From: Mugil cephalus
Taxonomy: Eukaryota; Chordata; Actinopteri; Mugiliformes; Mugilidae
NCBI RefSeq assembly: GCF_022458985.1
Contig: NC_061781.1
Span: 19,561,001 to 19,625,000, forward strand
Length of the DNA: 64,000 nucleotides
Reading direction: 5' to 3'
Made by a program: the position numbers and the translations under genes. This document shows positions 53,101 to 61,581 of this stretch, in pieces (position 1 is the first letter of the stretch; every line of letters begins with the position of its first letter). The notes under the pieces are model-generated. The model was not told the origin of the DNA and ran no database searches. It worked only from the letters and a program-made list of their open reading frames with translations.

Positions 53101-56100
53101 ACACCCTCTTATTTTCACCCTATGATCTCAACCTGACATCATCCATCTAGATTACATAATTTCCTTTTAATTCTATTATTAGGATTTACAGCTTGTGGTG
53201 ATTCTTGCCAACTCTGTCACTTTGAAATGAGGACAGCTCGTAGCCAGAGGGCAGTGCTGCTCCAATCAGAGCCTGCCTCTGTCTCCCGTCTTCAATCTAA
53301 GCAGCTCTTTTTTCGCCCCGTGGTCGTCCGCCACCCCGCAACACCTGCGATAGATAGATCATGTGCTTTCACTTCGACCTTATCTGTCCGGGAACCAGAC
53401 GTCTCTCCTCTTCCCTACTCTCCACGTCTTGATTTATGAACCGAAATAAATAAATAAATAAAATAAATGAAAAACAGTGGGAGGTAGGTAGACATCAGAT
53501 ATACTCACATCCTGCCACTTATCCTCACTTTCCTTAACCTGCTCGCGAAACTTCTGCAGCTCCTCATAGCGAATCTTCCGGGCGATGGCGGGGTCGACGT
53601 TGATATCTCCCGTTGATTTACTCCTGTGAAGGAAAAATGCGGAAAGCGCAGAAGATTAAAGGAAACAAAACATCAGTGAAAACTCAAGTAAACTCCACTC
53701 TACACCACCTATCCACATGTAACTGGCGTTGACGCTGAAAATAAACGCCGTTACATCGTTGCTGAGAAGAGTTAGTTTGCACACAGCACACAGGTCGACC
53801 ACAAAAAACTGTGATGTGAACCAGCTCAGCGGGTTAGTAAAACACACTTTCACCAGTTCATGCAAAAAAAAAAGCGAAGCTCACAGTCTATCTTTTTTCA
53901 CTTACCTGGTTAGCACATGCGTCTGCTCGCTTAGACAACTGCCCGTTCATAACTCTCGCTGGGACACACTGAGGTTTTGCTGAGGTAGATGACCCAGCAT
54001 ATTGCTGTTATATAAAGACTTTCACTCTGATGCTTTGTCAATAGAGCTTTGTGAAGCAGAGCGACCCACCGACCCCACCTCACCCTGAACTTGGCCCTGC
54101 GCCATACAATACTCAATGTTGTGTGTCAGCATTTAGCAGCTAGAGAGTGAAAACAGCAGCACAAAAGCAGGGAGGGGGGGTAGCAGGGTGTGACTGTAAG
54201 AGGGCAGAACAAATGCAAACGTGCCGCATTCTTGGGAGCCCATATCAACTCACCCGTCGATACTCTCTTGCGTGGGTTGCTGTCTAGGAGACCGGAGAGA
54301 ACCACAAACAACAAAGTCACATTTCTGCAGACTGTCCTTTGACACTGACTCAACTTTCGCACCAGTTAATCCACAGGTGATGGGCCTTGAATGTGCATGA
54401 AAGCAACAGAACGCAACTCTGCTCGTCTTCACTAGATTCTCTGAGGTTATTAAAGGCGAGGTAGCGGATCGCATTTCTTTACTGTGACATTTGACTGGGG
54501 AGGCGTGCAGACGTGTATCTTTCCCTAAACAATGCTGCCTTTCTGGAGACTCCAACGTGATGTCACTGGAAACATGACTTTACATATGGGAGTCAAGTAA
54601 ATCCAGATGGGCCTGACTCAGGTTAAATGGTTGCTTTGTGTGTGCCTTTGTGCGTCTGGCCATGTGCAAACACTGAAGTGCAGATTTGTGTTCAAGTTAC
54701 TATGGAGCCCACAAGCCACATCTTCTTTCAAGGCAGAGGGGAATTTCTATAGTCTTTCATGTCGGCACAGCAGACTGGACTACATTTAATCACACTGCTC
54801 AGAGCAGCCGGCGTGGTCAGAATGTTATGTTTGGATGTTTCTCAGGCTTGAACCTTTCCGCGCTCTCGTCCGGCTGTGCTCTGAGTTTTACACGTCGGTG
54901 CAAAATTCCTTTTGCTGGAGGGAAAAAGGTCTGTCGGGTCTGGTCCGTGTTGCTGTAAATATTACGCGAGGTCAGCAAATATCCACATTCAACCCAGTCC
55001 ATCACAACACTGTGATCTTTTTTTCTCTCTCTTTATTGAGCATGAATATTTTTTTTAATCCATTCACAGGCAAAAACAAAACCAATGATGAAATAATGGA
55101 TCTGTTTTGCAAATGCTTTATCAAATAATTTTGAATCTATGCAGATTTGTTCGTGAATCACACTTCAAAATACACAAAAGCAACTGGTTTATTGTGCAGT
55201 CTAGGCATCCACTCTGCATTTCAAATACCGTGTGTATGTCAACGAAAAATACAGCATATCTTTGTTGCACAGAAAACCATGCAGTACTAAATATCTTGAC
55301 TTGAAACACTCTTTTTCAATTCTGAGGTAACAGCAAACGTTCAAAACAAGAAAATGTTCAGAGTTTTTCTTCAGCACAGTCCCTTCACTGTGGCTCAGGT
55401 GGAAATGCTGAATAGAGAAGGCACCAGTTAGTTTCAGAAAATGTCAACTGTGACTGTGAAGGCCCTCGAATCCTACAAATCCTAAGTCGGTCAAGTCACA
55501 AGCAGAAAATATTTAAAGGAAATTGTAAAGGAACAGTAGGCTCATAATAACAAGACAAAAATGGAAGAAAAAGTCAAAAGTGTCAAGAGACAGGCACTGA
55601 TAAATCTATTTCTACAACTTCATCGCGACGAGCCTCTCCACCAGAAGCTTCTTCTTGTGTCTTAACTGACTAGCTTCCCTGATCGCCTGCCACCTCTGCA
55701 GGTCCTTTTCGCTACATGAAGAAGGCACAGAGGGAGTCATCTGACTGGCCGACGGGCTCCGACTCTTATCAGGACAAATTCCGATTTTCCGAATTAGCAT
55801 GTCATCCGTTTTAGGGTGCGGCTCCTTCTCAACTTGATTCTGGTTAGCTGTTGCTGAGGCCGGAGTCAGGGGACATGGGGGGCAGAGGAGTCTGGCTTTG
55901 AGGTCGGGAGGCAGAGCCCATGGTTCCGGGATGGGCATGGGAGAGTAGTTGTCGGGGGCTCCTGAAAGCGGCCGTCGCTGCTGAGCCTGAAGGGTTTTCT
56001 CCCTCCGATACACCACATCGTCCTCCTCTATGTCGGGGTATTCAGTTTCCTCTGAGTCGTCGCGGCCATGCTGCTGGGTGACGATGTTGAGCTGCGGCTC

Positions 56101-59100
56101 AGACGTATAGAGTCGACGCTTAGCGGGAAGCTGACTCTTCATCATGGCGAGGTCTACGTTAGACTGGAAGGCCAGGGTTCGTCTGGCGAACATGTCATCG
56201 TTCTCCAAGTCAGGCAACATGCTTTCATAATCAAAAGGATCTGGGGGCTCCCGGGGGTCTTGGCGCCCCAGGAGTGGCCACTTCTCACATTTGACCAGTC
56301 TGGGACCTGAGGCGGGGTCCACGGGGGCAAACACCAGTGGGGGGGTCTCAAACAGAGGGAGCTGTATCTTGGGAAGCTGTGGGGGAGGTGAGTGTGGTAG
56401 GACATGAGGACTGCAGGGTGGGCAAAGGGAGAGAAAAGGACAGAGAAGTGATGAGTGCATGCATGCGAACTGGTTGAAAGAGCAAGAAAGGAGGAAAAGA
56501 TACAACAGACAGCCGTGGGGTGACATTGGATGCAGACAGATGTCGATCAAATGTGGATTTCTTAATCACTCTGCTACAGTGAAATGAAACTGGGATGCTA
56601 GTTGTTATAAAAGGGTAAAGCAAAGCCTTGAATAGGCTGTAATAAAATTAGGATAACACTGACACAGCCTATTTCCCACTAAGGTCAATGCAAGCAAACT
56701 GCTTTATGGTCCACGTTAGGGCAGCTCCAGCAGCTCGACGACGTATTTAATCGTGAATATATTAGAAAGCAGCTTATAAGAAGCCCCAAGAGGAGCCAAT
56801 TATAATTTCCCCCACTCGACCCGTAAGCTTTAAAACAATCCTGCATCGTCACAATCGTGCAGCTGTATCGACCTTTTCCCCACAACAAGGGTAGCATGAG
56901 CCGAGGCCTCGTGTGTGCGGGAGTGAGAGGGAGACGGGCCGGAGGGAGAGGGGGCAGAGGAGAGCCAAGGACTGATGTCACAGTCTGAGTCATCTGACGA
57001 AGAGCCCGACTTCTTGTGGCTACAGCCGAACGCAGCAGGATGGGTGGAGGGAGACAGGAAGGCGAGAGGGAAAAGGAAGCAGTGGCAGGAAAAGAGAAAG
57101 AAATATAAGTGGGAGGAATTTGAAATATACAGACAATTCATCGAACTTTAGGTTAGATTGGCATGCAGTTGTATAAGGATAGCAGAGTCAAGGTGAAACA
57201 AATGTGTGGAAGGGCTTTGTAGAGGGACATGTGTATGTGTTTGATCTCAAGCGTTGTCCTCACAAACCTGAAGCCTTGCATCTTCTTGTACCAGGGTCTC
57301 CTTTGAGAACCCAGTTTGATTTTCTGTATGTGAACGTCTTCCTCCGGCGTCCAGAACTTGGGTAAGAACTTGTTGTAAGCTACGTTACTTGCAGGCTGGG
57401 GTTTGAGGCCCATCTTGCGGGCATAGAGATCGTCTTGGACGGGGTCGGCATAGCCCACCTCATCGTCCTCGTCCTCGGAGTCGTCATACGTCTCCCTGAA
57501 CAGGCTGCCAGTGGACACGAGCGGGCGGTGGTCGGCCCTCGTGGAGCTCTGCTGCGCAGGCAGCATCGCCGCGCTGACGACGTCGCTGCTGCTCAAGGAA
57601 GACAGCCAACCACACGTGTCAAAAGGACTTTTTTTGTTTTCCAGCAGCAGTGAAGCACACCAGTCACGCACGGAAACGAGCATATTCCATATTCCACAAC
57701 AACCTCAAACAAGACCACACAAGGATTAGCAAACCAACGCAAACCCAAAACCAAACTGTATAAAAAAATGACCTGAAGAGTTGTATTGGCAACTCAAATC
57801 ACACAGAATTCAAAACGAGCAAATGAAGACGTGCTGCAAAGGATATCTCAAAGCAACTCAAACAAGAATCAACCAACTGAAGAGCCTGAAGCAGTGTTAG
57901 AGGCAGCGGACGTCGACAAAAGATATTGCTCGTGGTTACGACCAACCATGCAAACTCAGGGTAAAAAAGAAGCATTCTCGTTTGCTCTCATCAGGCAGGC
58001 ACATCAAAGTAGCACACTGTAGCTTCGTGTTATCTGACCTGTGGCAGGTCACGTTTTGCCGAGGGGCAACATTGGCAGTCATAGGGATCTTAGGCCAAGA
58101 GCCGCCTCCTCCTCCCCCAGCCTCCCGTCCCCCCGCCACGGGGCTAATGGGTACAGCGAAATTGGTGGGAGGAGCTGGAGAGGGGCTGTGGAAGCGTCTG
58201 CTGGCCAGGTCGTCCAGAACCAGATCTGGGTCAGGTCTGTCTGCGTCAGAGTCGCTGCCGCTTTCATACTCATAGGCCCACTGTTGAGAGGCCGCAGCAG
58301 GCAAGGCACTCTGGGAAACTTGACTGATGCCGTAGCAGTCGGGGGAAATCCTTGTTTCACTGAGGTTGTCAATCCGTGGCAAAAATGAGACACAACACCG
58401 TTGACCAGTCGCAGACAAACACAGTGATGAGAGGGGAGAAATGCAAAAACAGCCACCACGTAAACGTCACTTGCTGCACAAACCCGGGAATTTAGGTACT
58501 AAACCGTGCACTTCTACATCATATAAGAGGAATAATCCTCTTCAACAAGTAGCTGAGACGAGACACAGCACATTCAAACTCACGTGTTACGGTACCTGGT
58601 GAGTACGCTTTCGTCCTCGTAGGTGGGGTTGGCCCAGCTGCGCCGGCCGTCCTCGTTGCGCTCGGCCCGTTTCTTCCTCAGCGGAGCAGGCACATACCCT
58701 GAAGGTTTGTCTTTAGTGGGCAGGAACTGGTTAAACTGGGTGCTGGATTTGGGAGTGATGACTGCCGACCGGCGGTAAGAGAGAGAATCCTTGTTGTCAG
58801 ACATCCTGAAGACGGAGTCGGCCTCGGTGTCACTGGAACAACCTGGACGGTGAAAGAGCACAGGGGAGAGCGTGAAGGTTTAAAGGACGAAAACGATGGA
58901 GGCAAGTGACAACGGAGAAGAGAGTAAGTGTGTCTTTTGTTCTGTAGAGGAAAAAACAGAGGGCTGCAGGATGGGAAAAGAAGGCCTCCTCATTTACAAG
59001 CTGGTGCGGACGGCTGAGGAATGTAACACTGACCGCCGTGTTGGAGGGAAGAACTGGCAAGACATCACTGGCCAACACTTCTCCCCCTCTAATACTACAC

Positions 59101-61581
59101 AACCAGAGATGGGCTGTAACACTGATACGTCTCTCCTTTCTCGGAGTGTTTTTACTGAAAATATTCACCTTCAAAAGAACGCCACTAGATGGCAACAAGT
59201 GTTTGTTTTCACACATGGGAGTTAACTATCAGGCTCCAAAGCAACGTGCAATCCCTCCTTAAATATTTGAAGTTCTGAAGAGATGATGTGGATTATAAAT
59301 ATTTATGCACAGACACAATTTGAGAAAGTCTACACAAACCAACGATACCATACTCATAAGTGTGAGAGGCCTCCTGAAATAACATACAAAATATTCACAA
59401 CGTGAATTAATACGCTGTGGGATCTCAAATGGTGTAGAAATGGCGTGAGAGCGTATGTGAAAGTAGAGTTCACCCTCGCTGCTGCCTTTGAGTGTGGCTT
59501 CAGATGAGATGCTGTGGGGTCGGGAGCCCAAAGAGTCCAAGCTGTCCAAGGAGTCGTCCCTCCTGTGTCCTCCTCCTTCTTCTCCTCCTCCGCCGCCGCT
59601 CAGATGGTAGAAGTCCTCTCGCTCCGAGTACCAGCTATCTCCGAAACCGCTGTCTCTGACGTTGCTACCTCTCTGGCTGGATGATTCCTGGAGAGTCTTT
59701 TCACACACAAACACGCAGAGTAACACATTGAGATAATAGGGCACTGATTACAACATTTATCTCGGCTGTGCGTGTGCGGTGAGATCTCCCAGGTAGATTG
59801 TGAAGTCATCGGGTCTCCCATTCACCGTAGACTTACTGTAAACATTACGCTCCTATAGCATCTGTAAGTGCTGACGCATTGGCGTAATTTAAAAGGAATA
59901 GCCTCATTCTCTCTGCTTTCTTCTTTGTCAAACTGCCATGATCCACACACGCTCGATGACCGTGTGTAGCGCGTGAAAACAACGGCTTTAAAAGCACACG
60001 AGAAAAACCCACTTCAACCAAACTGGCTGTAAACAAGAGAAAACTTGCCAGCCACTTTAAAAAAAGAAGATGATTTTCACATCTGTAATCTTCTGAATCC
60101 CTCCAGACAATACCAGTCCGCAAACACTAACCCTGCATCACTGAGCTCAGATTATTATGGCTTAACGTTCAAAACGTAATGCAGAAGATCTGTGTAGCCA
60201 GTTTCAGAACTATAGAGGCCTTGCACACCACCTATAAATCAAAGTTTCTTCAGGGAAGGAAGAAGCTATTTTCACGTACAAACTATGCATAGCGCTGTAA
60301 ACAAGATTAAAATAGCTGAGTCGAGGGATCAGGTCATTTATGACTTAACGTAGCTTTGGTTTTAGTGGCCGGCCCCTCGGCCTATCGCAGTCATTCTTCG
60401 CCACATAGTCTACATACCGGGGAGGATACAGAAATGTGCTGTGCATTGGCTGTAAAAGAGGATTTCGGTCGGGCCTTTTCTCGGCTCCTTCAAGAAAATT
60501 TGTTTCACGACAGCACGAGTAAGACGGCCTAATGGGATGATTACCCAGTCGCAGGAATTTACCTTGTATAGCGCTGTGCCCAATAATCCTTCAAATGCTT
60601 TGAAATTTAAGTAAGGTCCATCATAGAAACGTTCACACTGAGCTCTTCTACCCAGCCAAAAAATGGTGATCAACACCTGGAGAGAAGAAAAAAAAAAGAA
60701 GAAACGTAACTACAGTATACACATCCCGTACCTGCCTGTAAAAGGCATTAAAACTAGACACAATACATCAGGTTATCTCTCTACCTTTACCCCCAGTGAT
60801 AAATGTTCTGAGCAGTGTTACAGCAGGTGATAGTTGTAGCCCTGCTCTGACTGGCTCTTATCATCCAGTGCCATGCTCTTGTTTCCAGGCTCATCCAGAA
60901 TACTCCCCTCTTTAGAGGTGTGTGTGTGCATTATTAGCTTGCACAGATAAAGATAACGCACTAAACATCACAACATCAAATTCCTACATGCCAGCGCTTT
61001 GGTTTTATGGCAGAAAAGAATTTTAACTGTTCTATGTGTGATAGCGTGCACCCAGCCGGGAATCTACCAGGATTGCACCATCAATACCTACTTTAATGTG
61101 ACTGTATTTAAAAAGTATTTGTTTAACTAAAACCAATTTATGAAAAATGTGACAAAAGCAGTCACTAAAATGACTAAGACATTGTGTTAGTATTATTTTT
61201 TTTGCAGATGCAAATACATTGCAGCACTTTTATGTGAACTATTAGATCAGTCTGGGACTTAAAATGTTGACTACGTTTCACAGTGTGAACCTGTGTCTCC
61301 ATTTCTGCACTGTACTCTTTTACCAGCACATTTAATTTAGAAACACATTTCCACAAAATGAATAAAATACCTGGAATAAAGGTGAATATCATTTCACGTC
61401 ACATTAGCTACCATGTGATACGCAAAAAGTTTAGCAAGACTAAAGCAAAATAAAAGCATTGCTAATTTACTGATTAACTTTATTACCCATGCTTTTAAAA
61501 TTATTACTGAATCACAGGCCAACAAATCTTATCTTTCAGAGGACACTCACATTTTTCAGCCTCCTGTTGGTCTCTTGATGC
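41115..61581 (-). CDS. lmo7: LIM domain only protein 7 (LMO7), 5' end beyond the window
   Basis: Junction and cytoskeletal scaffold; LMO7 is reported to bind afadin/alpha-actinin at adherens junctions and emerin at the nucleus. Minus-strand exons encode, in order: end of the CH domain (61581-60563), a Ser/Asp/Gly-rich region, a DUF4757-like coiled segment (53623-52522), a Pro/Ser-rich linker, a PDZ domain (50681-49838), Glu/Arg/Lys coiled coils (47112-45150) and a LIM zinc domain (41845-41221). The 26 core exons total 4,003 bases; dropping the single base completing the first codon leaves 1,333 codons plus stop with every phase matched. The PDZ argues for LMO7 and against its paralogue LIMCH1, which lacks one. 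Human LMO7 is about 1,680 residues, so some 300-400 residues (CH start) lie past 64000. Fish often carry lmo7a and lmo7b; which copy this is stays open. Confidence 0.93.
41221..41323 (-). CDS. lmo7: lmo7 exon: second half of the LIM domain
   Basis: 103 bases, donor AAAA|GTGAGT. Encodes [10 protein letters not shown] and [20 protein letters not shown], supplying the last four zinc ligands (C-x2-C and C-x2-C). Confidence 0.92.
41737..41845 (-). CDS. lmo7: lmo7 exon: first half of the LIM domain
   Basis: 109 bases, acceptor ATCTAG, donor AAG|GTGAGA. Encodes [16 protein letters not shown], then [20 protein letters not shown] and the later HLGC provide the first zinc site. All eight ligands of the LIM domain are thus intact. 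Confidence 0.92.
42256..42570 (-). CDS. lmo7: lmo7 exon: Ser-rich linker before LIM
   Basis: 315 bases, acceptor TTTCAG, donor CAG|GTAAAA. Begins [16 protein letters not shown], a conserved LMO7 motif, then a disordered Ser/Pro/Tyr tract ending ETDTLQQRS. Confidence 0.9.
42791..42974 (-). CDS. lmo7: lmo7 exon with [13 protein letters not shown] motif
   Basis: 184 bases, donor CAG|GTACAG. Contains [19 protein letters not shown] and DGSWIRQNS, shared with mammalian LMO7. Confidence 0.9.
43365..43523 (-). CDS. lmo7: lmo7 exon, helical segment
   Basis: 159 bases. Encodes [19 protein letters not shown] and [20 protein letters not shown], predicted helix. Frame selects the CATTGTAG acceptor at 43524 over the nearby GGGCAG, which would break the frame. 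Confidence 0.8.
43682..43737 (-). CDS. lmo7: lmo7 exon (56 bases)
   Basis: Acceptor ATGACAG; encodes [18 protein letters not shown]. The donor AAAG|GTCAGC is weak but both phases fit. Confidence 0.75.
44686..44735 (-). repeat. LINE 3' tail, minus strand, in an lmo7 intron
   Basis: AACCTTTATTTGTCCCACAA then TGGGGAAATT is the inverse of the tail at 9116-9148, so two opposite-strand copies of one LINE/SINE tail exist in the window. Confidence 0.65.
44867..44923 (-). CDS. lmo7: lmo7 exon (57 bases)
   Basis: Acceptor ACAAAAG, donor ACAG|GTTAGT. Encodes [18 protein letters not shown]; phases match both neighbours. Confidence 0.75.
45150..45511 (-). CDS. lmo7: lmo7 exon: charged coiled coil
   Basis: 362 bases. 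After a Ser/Pro start ([16 protein letters not shown]) comes about 80 residues almost entirely Glu, Arg, Lys, Gln ([20 protein letters not shown] and onward), a long single helix or coiled coil. Donor CAGTG|GTCAGT. All six frames stay open here because the codons are near-repetitive; only this frame joins the flanking exons. Confidence 0.9.
46020..46103 (-). CDS. lmo7: lmo7 exon: coiled coil
   Basis: 84 bases, acceptor TTCCAG, donor CAG|GTGACA, phase 0 at both ends. Encodes [20 protein letters not shown], matching the LMO7 coiled coil. Confidence 0.9.
46874..46950 (-). repeat. LINE 3' tail of a second type, in an lmo7 intron
   Basis: AATTAGATTAGATTCAACTT then CATTGTCTTTATACATGTAC is a common fish retroelement tail read in reverse. 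Short, no coding part. Confidence 0.5.
47005..47112 (-). CDS. lmo7: lmo7 exon: start of coiled coil
   Basis: 108 bases, acceptor CTCCAG, donor CAG|GTACTG. Encodes [16 protein letters not shown] then [19 protein letters not shown]. Confidence 0.9.
47243..47268 (-). CDS. lmo7: lmo7 micro-exon (26 bases)
   Basis: Acceptor TTCCTAG, donor GAT|GTGAGT. Completes [11 protein letters not shown] between its neighbours; the frame requires it. Confidence 0.8.
48441..48497 (-). CDS. lmo7: lmo7 exon: [13 protein letters not shown] motif
   Basis: 57 bases, acceptor ATGTAG, donor AAG|GTAAAG. Encodes [18 protein letters not shown], near identical to mammalian LMO7 as I recall. Confidence 0.9.
48756..48819 (-). 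CDS. lmo7: lmo7 exon (64 bases)
   Basis: Acceptor CTGCAG, donor AAAG|GTAGGA. Encodes [20 protein letters not shown]; phases match both sides. Confidence 0.85.
48941..49125 (-). CDS. lmo7: lmo7 exon after the PDZ
   Basis: 185 bases, acceptor ATGCAG, donor TTC|GTAAGT. Encodes [20 protein letters not shown] and a Ser/Thr-rich stretch; the start is a conserved post-PDZ motif of LMO7. Confidence 0.92.
49838..49999 (-). CDS. lmo7: lmo7 exon: second part of PDZ
   Basis: 162 bases, acceptor CTGCAG, donor AACA|GTGAGT. Encodes [20 protein letters not shown], then [21 protein letters not shown], the second half of a PDZ fold. Confidence 0.93.
50567..50681 (-). CDS. lmo7: lmo7 exon: first part of PDZ
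   Basis: 115 bases, acceptor TTTGTAG, donor CCAG|GTAAAG. Encodes [20 protein letters not shown] then [19 protein letters not shown] corresponds to the carboxylate-binding GLGF loop, degenerate as in mammalian LMO7. Confidence 0.92.
50983..51246 (-). CDS. lmo7: lmo7 exon with an acidic run
   Basis: 264 bases, acceptor GAAACAG, donor CAG|GTACTC, phase 0 at both ends. Encodes [14 protein letters not shown] and a Ser/Glu tract with eleven consecutive glutamates. Its length (88 codons) and phase make it skippable. Confidence 0.88.
51447..52116 (-). CDS. lmo7: lmo7 large Pro/Ser-rich exon
   Basis: 670 bases, acceptor CCTCAG, donor TCA|GTGAGT. Mostly disordered. Ends in [20 protein letters not shown] then PRPF, the conserved LMO7 motif before the PDZ region. 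Sequence upstream of 52116 in the same frame is intron. Confidence 0.92.
52522..52661 (-). CDS. lmo7: lmo7 exon: DUF4757-like basic helix
   Basis: 140 bases, acceptor CTGCAG, donor ACAG|GTAAGG. Encodes [20 protein letters not shown] then EEREKIEEI and [10 protein letters not shown], as in LMO7/LIMCH1. Confidence 0.92.
53440..53470. repeat. (AAAT)n microsatellite in an lmo7 intron
   Basis: Tandem AAATA/AATA units just downstream of the exon at 53509-53623. Confidence 0.85.
53509..53623 (-). CDS. lmo7: lmo7 exon: [11 protein letters not shown] helix
   Basis: 115 bases, acceptor TTCACAG, donor GAT|GTGAGT. Encodes [20 protein letters not shown] then [16 protein letters not shown], aligned with the LMO7 helix RYEEMQK. 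Confidence 0.92.
54254..54283 (-). CDS. lmo7: lmo7 micro-exon (30 bases)
   Basis: Acceptor TCCTAG, donor CGG|GTGAGT. Encodes [10 protein letters not shown]. Accepts a phase-2 donor, so it can be joined to 58596-58842 or to any of the alternative exons between. Confidence 0.8.
55188..55193 (-). terminator. Candidate poly(A) signal for the short lmo7 isoform
   Basis: AATAAA on the minus strand about 420 bases past the TAG at 55612-55614, with a second copy at 55032-55037. Would serve the alternative terminal exon. Confidence 0.4.
55612..56410 (-). CDS. lmo7: lmo7 alternative (probably terminal) exon
   Basis: Acceptor CCTGCAG at 56411-56416, with one base completing the split codon. About 265 residues: [67 protein letters not shown] and [16 protein letters not shown], matching a human LMO7 alternative region as I recall. 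At the position where the human exon is spliced (after LMVE) this sequence reads GAGAG|GCTCGT. There is no GT donor, and the frame runs eight more codons to a TAG. It may end a short isoform lacking PDZ and LIM, or use a non-canonical GC donor. Confidence 0.78.
56873..57019 (-). CDS. lmo7: lmo7 alternative cassette exon C
   Basis: 147 bases, acceptor GGCTGTAG, donor AAAAG|GTCGAT (weak). Encodes [20 protein letters not shown] and a Ser/Pro tract. Continues the frame of cassette B ([10 protein letters not shown]). Length divisible by three. Confidence 0.7.
57268..57588 (-). CDS. lmo7: lmo7 alternative cassette exon B
   Basis: Encodes [40 protein letters not shown] and [20 protein letters not shown], then [11 protein letters not shown]; donor TTCAG|GTTTGT. 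The acceptor is a GAGCAGCAG triple, so the 5' edge may be 57591, 57588 or 57585, all in frame. Confidence 0.85.
58039..58359 (-). CDS. lmo7: lmo7 alternative cassette exon A
   Basis: 321 bases, acceptor ACCTCAG, donor CACAG|GTCAGA. Encodes [45 protein letters not shown], then a glycine-rich run. The [12 protein letters not shown] block is shared by LMO7/LIMCH1 long forms. Confidence 0.85.
58596..58842 (-). CDS. lmo7: lmo7 exon: FNQFLP and VPAPLRKK motifs
   Basis: 247 bases, acceptor GTCCAG, donor ACCAG|GTACCG. Encodes [30 protein letters not shown] and [20 protein letters not shown], conserved in LMO7 and LIMCH1. Confidence 0.92.
59474..59696 (-). CDS. lmo7: lmo7 exon: [13 protein letters not shown] region
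   Basis: 223 bases, acceptor GAAAAG, donor GAGG|GTGAAC. Encodes [17 protein letters not shown], a Gly/Glu run and [16 protein letters not shown], following the CH domain as in mammals. Confidence 0.9.
60563..60676 (-). CDS. lmo7: lmo7 exon: C-terminal part of the CH domain
   Basis: 114 bases, acceptor CTCCAG, donor AAG|GTAAAT, phase 0. Encodes [20 protein letters not shown] then [11 protein letters not shown], the last helices of the calponin-homology domain. Confidence 0.92.
61551..61581 (-). CDS. lmo7: lmo7 exon (31 bases) within the CH domain
   Basis: Acceptor GCGCAG, donor AAT|GTGAGT. Encodes [10 protein letters not shown], corresponding to QEETDRRVKN of mammalian LMO7. The first lmo7 exon visible in the window. 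Confidence 0.85.

Noticed and set aside
41115..61581. Assignment to LIMCH1, the lmo7 paralogue
   Set aside because: A two-exon PDZ domain is present, the C-terminus reads RFKTGQPTHM, and linkage to kctd12 and acod1 fits LMO7.
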